Shown: positions 61,125-64,000 of the stretch, one piece after another | Position numbering within the stretch: the first letter of the stretch is position 1 | Layout: each line of letters opens with the position of its first letter | Assembly: GCA_016708435.1 (NCBI GenBank) | Contig: JADJFV010000032.1 | Span: 112,295-176,294, forward strand | Source of the DNA: Leptospiraceae bacterium | GTDB taxonomy: Bacteria; Spirochaetota; Leptospiria; Leptospirales; Leptospiraceae | Length of the DNA stretch: 64,000 bases | Direction: 5' to 3' | Notes under the pieces: model-generated | The model's database searches: none | The model's input: the letters and a program-made list of their open reading frames with translations, nothing else | Told to the model about the DNA's origin: nothing | Translations under genes and position numbers: made by a program

Positions 61125-61589
61125 TTATTTATGCTCTTGGATCATTTTTTTATCTTCTGAAACAAGCGTATTATGATCGTTGATTAATTGTTCATGCTCT
61201 GCTTTCATTTCCGAATGTTCTTTCATAATTTGGGGGTGTTTTTTTCCCCCTTCTTTTTTTCCCCCGGGGGCGGGGTTTTTTTTTTTTGGCGTGGTTTCCT
61301 CCCCCCGGCCCCGGGGGCGGGGCGGAACCCCCCCCCCCCCCCCCTTTTTTTTGGGGGGGGGGGCGCCCCCCCCCCCCGGGGGGGGGGGGGGGTTCCTTCC
61401 CCCCTGGGTGCCGGGGGTGGGGGGGGGGGGGGGGGGGTTGCCCCCCGGCCCCCCCTTTTTCTTTTCCATTTTCAAGTGCTCTGCTTCCAATTCTTCATGG
61501 GCTTTTTTAAATTTATCTTCCAATGAATTGTCTTTGCATCCGGCAAATACTAACAATCCAGAGATGAGTATAAGACTGGTTAATTTCAT
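61125..61589 (-). CDS. His-heptad lipoprotein with corrupted low-complexity middle
   Basis: 154 codons. Signal peptide ends GLLVFAGCKDN, lipobox Cys near 18. The N-terminal mature part HEELEAEHLKMEK and the C-terminal part KEHSEMKAEHEQLINDHN place His about every seven residues, a coiled coil with a zinc-binding His face. Residues 43-115 come from long runs of G and C (61231-61465) unlike anything else in the window, giving Pro/Gly-rich sequence. The open frame through this may be luck. The true protein is likely a longer His-heptad helix. Zinc buffering in the periplasm is a plausible role. Confidence 0.6.
   Translation of the reverse strand: MKLTSLILISGLLVFAGCKDNSLEDKFKKAHEELEAEHLKMEKKKGGPGGNPPPPPPTPGTQGGRNPPPPPGGGGAPPPKKKGGGGGVPPRPRGRGEETTPKKKNPAPGGKKEGGKKHPQIMKEHSEMKAEHEQLINDHNTLVSEDKKMIQEHK
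61231..61465. other. G/C homopolymer block, probable sequence artefact
   Basis: About 235 bases almost free of A, made of runs of G, C and T up to about 20 long, in an otherwise AT-rich window. It sits inside a gene whose two ends are normal. Such runs are typical of failed base calls or consensus errors over a short-repeat region. Confidence 0.75.
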
Positions 61590-61710
61590 TCTTTAATCCT
61601 TGCTATAGTAATTTCATTACATTTTTTATTCACTCAAATTAAAATGATTTTCTTTCTTGTCGAAATAATCAATTTTAAGAAAAACAATCTAGTAGAGTGT
61701 GGTTAACTTA

Positions 61711-61727
61711 ATGCAACTTTATTGCAT
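61711..61727. promoter_or_regulatory. Candidate Zur operator, half-strength site
   Basis: ATGCAA (61711-61716) and TTGCAT (61722-61727) are exact inverted repeats with spacer CTTTA, the same 5-base spacing and core as the larger sites at 52210 and 61761. It lies in the 297-base intergenic region between divergent genes starting at 61589 and 61887. Confidence 0.5.
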
Positions 61728-61760
61728 CTAGTTTTATAAATATATAAATTTTGTCAACTC

Positions 61761-61789
61761 TTCTAAATGTAATTTTGTTGCATTTAGAA
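61761..61789. promoter_or_regulatory. Candidate Zur operator, right promoter
   Basis: Arms TTCTAAATGTAA (61761-61772) and TTGCATTTAGAA (61778-61789) match at 11 of 12 positions around TTTTG. It is nearly the same as 52210-52240. It lies between the divergent minus-strand metal operon and the lipoprotein gene at 61887, so it may control both. Confidence 0.6.
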
Positions 61790-61886
61790 AAAATAAATAA
61801 ACCATTCTCACTAATAAGGAAAAATATCCGAAATGACTTTTTGCATGTAGATGAAAACCTGACTTACAATGCTTATCTAAAAGGAT

Positions 61887-63005
61887 ATGTTTTTGAAATT
61901 ACTACTAATTCTATTATCCCTAATTTTATTTTCTTGTGACAAAAATCGCAAAGACGATATTCCGCAAACTTCTAAGAAAGAACATTTCATCATCAAAGAA
62001 TACGATGAACTTCCTGTCAAACGCGGATTATACGCTGATCACTACCCTACTTCGAATGAACGAAGAATTGATTTATTCATGAAACACATAGACTCAATCG
62101 GCGGATGCTATATTGGCGTGGGGACAGATCAAAACTTAAGTTTCATTGCAAAAGCAAAATCAGAATTTGCGTGGCTAATGGACTTTGACCCCGTCATCGT
62201 TCGAGTCAATAAAATTCATATTCTATTTCTACAACTCGCACCTGACTATGCAGAATTTAAAAGGCTCTGGCTTAGAAAAAATAAAAAAGAATCCTTCGAG
62301 CTAGTAAAAAAACATTTAGAGAAAGAACCCGATTATGAAATCATCAAGCAAGCCTGGGAAACAGCTCATCAAAATTATTCCGGTGTCACTGAGCGTCTAA
62401 ATGAAATTGAATACATGAATAAGACATTCGGACTGATTACTTTTTCGAATAGTGCAGAGGAATATTCCTATGTGCGCACTATGGCAATTGAAGGTAGATT
62501 ACAGGCATTAAACGGTGATTTAATGGGAGGCAAATCTTTATTATCCATTGCCAATGCCGCTACAAAAATGAATTGTCCAGTTCGAATTCTATACATGTCC
62601 AATGCAGAGGAATACTTCCGTTATCCGGAAAACTTTCGTAAGAACGTGGCAGCACTGCCGACAGATTCCAAAAGTCTAGTCATTCGAACCATGACCTCAG
62701 GCACTCTGCACACATTTGGATTTCCCGAAGGCGAGAAATATCCTGACACTTATCCGTTTCATTACAACCTGCAACCAATTGAAAATCTTAAACTATGGAT
62801 GAACTTTCGCGCTTATATTTCCTCTGTTGCAATGCTACAAAAACGAACCACTCTAGAGAAAGGCTTTTCTATATTAACCGCTACTCCGCAAGAATCTGGC
62901 TTCGTAGAATCAGGAGATATTGTAACGAAACCGCCGGGAAGTGGTAAATTACTCAGTCACCTCGAACCTCAATGGGCAGTGGCAGGGCATTGTATGGGAT
63001 GTTAA
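61887..63005 (+). CDS. Hypothetical lipoprotein with Rossmann-like motif
   Basis: 372 residues. Signal peptide ends LILFSCDKN, lipobox Cys near 17. The core has GGCYIGVGTDQNLSFIAKAK and FAWLMDFDPVIVRVN near 75-105, a Gly-x-Gly and acidic pattern like the start of a Rossmann or methyltransferase-like fold, and LMGGKSLLSIANAATKMNCP near 218. The family is not recognised with certainty; similar sequences exist as uncharacterised proteins in other bacteria. The last 17 codons run through CAGTCACCTCGAAC (62954-62967), a family C repeat end, so the C-terminus may be foreign. Its promoter shares the right palindromes. Confidence 0.6.
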   Translation: MFLKLLLILLSLILFSCDKNRKDDIPQTSKKEHFIIKEYDELPVKRGLYADHYPTSNERRIDLFMKHIDSIGGCYIGVGTDQNLSFIAKAKSEFAWLMDFDPVIVRVNKIHILFLQLAPDYAEFKRLWLRKNKKESFELVKKHLEKEPDYEIIKQAWETAHQNYSGVTERLNEIEYMNKTFGLITFSNSAEEYSYVRTMAIEGRLQALNGDLMGGKSLLSIANAATKMNCPVRILYMSNAEEYFRYPENFRKNVAALPTDSKSLVIRTMTSGTLHTFGFPEGEKYPDTYPFHYNLQPIENLKLWMNFRAYISSVAMLQKRTTLEKGFSILTATPQESGFVESGDIVTKPPGSGKLLSHLEPQWAVAGHCMGC

Positions 63006-63117
63006 GGTTTTACGCATGTCATTTCAGCATACGAAGGTGTTGGATTTGCGCGAAAATGTCAATTGTAAGTTTGGCCGTGAAATCTAATTTGGCAAACATA
63101 TGATTAGGCTAAATCTG

Positions 63118-64000
63118 TTAAAATCCTTGCCGGGTTTTGGCCTCTCCGATGGAATTTATTCTGCTGACTATTAACTTCTTCTTCAAAATTTCTATATAAT
63201 AATCAGACTTCGGTTTATACTGCTTAGCCTCTTCGCCCCATTTGTAAACTGTTTCATCGAGGGAAATTATTTCTGCAATGCCAACTATTTCGTATTTCTC
63301 ATTCTTATTCTTTTCAAACCAATCGAGTAAGAAGGTTTCCGATTTTTCTAAAATACTCCAGGTGTAGTTTAACTTTTTATTTACATAGACCAAATGGCTG
63401 TGCGGATTATTCTCTATATCCTTAACTAGATTCATTTGCATTTCTTTAGCGTAAGGATGAATCTCCATGAGCGGATACATGTATATATACCCAGTTGCCG
63501 ATTTTCGATTGGAATAAAAATAAATCTCTGGCTCAGAGCCAAGAACAACAATTTGCTCTTCTTCTTTTGTATTGGCTTTTATATACTCTGAAATCTTGAT
63601 CGCTTCCTGAAATGGATTTACTCCATAGATTATGCGAGAAAGCTTAATTGGATTTTCTTGGAAATAATACTCCTTATGCGCTTTGAATTTAAAAATGATT
63701 AAAAACAAAAGTAAAACCAAACTTGTTGTTATAATGATATTAAATTTTTCTAAGAGAATTTTTCGAAACAATTCAATAGAAATTCCAAAATAAATAAAGG
63801 CAAAAGGAAGAAAGGTAATAAAATAATGTTCTCTAAAATAAAGACCAGGGGTTGTAGTTAAAAAGGAAAATAGAAAGAGCAGAAATAAAAAGACTTTCTT
63901 TTTTAAATCTATTTTAACAAAAAAAGAAACGACTAGTCCGATTCCCACAAACGCCCAGAGAGTTTTGTATCCAAAGGTTAAAAGAAGAAATGTATTCTTG
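63118..64000 (-). CDS. Membrane glycosyltransferase-like protein, C-terminal part (runs off window)
   Basis: The frame is open to the window edge (about 294 codons). It starts with at least four membrane helices, including FREHYFITFLPFAFIYFGISIE, then a soluble periplasmic region (about 120 residues) with EYIKANTKEEEQIVVLGSEPEIYFYSNR and later a helix-rich tail. Helices plus YF-REHYF and the LGSEPEIYFYSxR motif are typical of the C-terminal half of GT39/ArnT-like membrane glycosyltransferases of leptospires. Donor and acceptor cannot be told. The GTG at 63948 is an internal codon, not the start. Confidence 0.7.
   Translation of the reverse strand, partial: KNTFLLLTFGYKTLWAFVGIGLVVSFFVKIDLKKKVFLFLLFLFSFLTTTPGLYFREHYFITFLPFAFIYFGISIELFRKILLEKFNIIITTSLVLLLFLIIFKFKAHKEYYFQENPIKLSRIIYGVNPFQEAIKISEYIKANTKEEEQIVVLGSEPEIYFYSNRKSATGYIYMYPLMEIHPYAKEMQMNLVKDIENNPHSHLVYVNKKLNYTWSILEKSETFLLDWFEKNKNEKYEIVGIAEIISLDETVYKWGEEAKQYKPKSDYYIEILKKKLIVSRINSIGEAKTRQGF

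Noticed and set aside
61180..61596. Plus-strand Pro/Gly-rich ORFs (also 61188 and 61286)
   Set aside because: They arise only from the G/C homopolymer block and are antisense to a lipoprotein gene with a good signal peptide.
1..64000. tRNA or rRNA genes
   Set aside because: No conserved rRNA stretches or cloverleaf-like sequence with TTCGANTC arms was recognised; a tRNAscan-SE run would settle this.

Overview
The window is AT-rich chromosomal DNA from a spirochaete close to Leptospira (family Leptospiraceae). This is inferred from gene content and style: a FecR-domain lipoprotein resembling LipL45, a membrane SpoIIE-type phosphatase with TPR repeats, a bacterial XPB helicase, many short-lipobox lipoproteins, paired SG-x-I-x-GKI domain proteins, and small hairpin repeats scattered after genes. 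No rRNA, tRNA, CRISPR array, complete IS or prophage was seen.

Layout. 1-3.6 kb: fatty acid desaturase (cut by the window edge) divergent from a TetR regulator, then a SpoIIE phosphatase. 3.6-9.3 kb: minus-strand, tightly packed run of MgtC-like protein, methyltransferase, DEAD-box helicase, amidase, GerMN-like protein and a membrane protein. 9.4-15.3 kb: RidA pair, then a minus-strand operon of rhomboid, lipoate ligase, glyA and a frameshifted metalloenzyme, then an MBL hydrolase. 15.3-24.6 kb: envelope proteins, an LRR protein, XPB helicase, a CsgG/FlgO-like lipoprotein and a PP2C phosphatase. 24.6-25.2 kb: an Imm53 immunity gene next to a small toxin-like ORF. 25.3-37 kb: housekeeping and accessory enzymes (isoprenylcysteine methyltransferase-like, acyltransferase, AlkD-like, two HIT proteins, transporters, RluA-type synthase, MoxR plus VWA).

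37-50.5 kb: a duplicated pair of a small Lys-rich secreted protein and a large IPT/TIG membrane protein, then an osmoprotection block: SNF-family symporter, EamA transporter, betB, betA and two tandem sodium symporters that strongly resemble the animal high-affinity choline transporter. Choline would be imported with sodium and oxidised to glycine betaine. A UDP-glucose dehydrogenase follows.

52.2-63 kb: probably the most interesting region, a metal (most likely zinc) homeostasis block made of two operons facing each other. The plus-strand operon holds a small Cys-x-x-Cys protein, a lipoprotein, a His-containing porin-like protein and ZnuACB. The minus-strand operon holds a His-heptad lipoprotein, a second Cys-x-x-Cys protein, a COG0523 GTPase, a divergent redoxin and a NicO-family transporter. 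Both outer promoters carry almost the same long palindrome (arms near TTCTAAATGNAA and TTGCATTTAGAA, 5-base spacer), a candidate Zur operator. The window ends in a membrane glycosyltransferase-like gene that runs off the edge.

Quality note: two genes have single-base frameshifts in or beside homopolymers, and one gene holds about 235 bases of implausible G/C runs, so some defects may be assembly errors.
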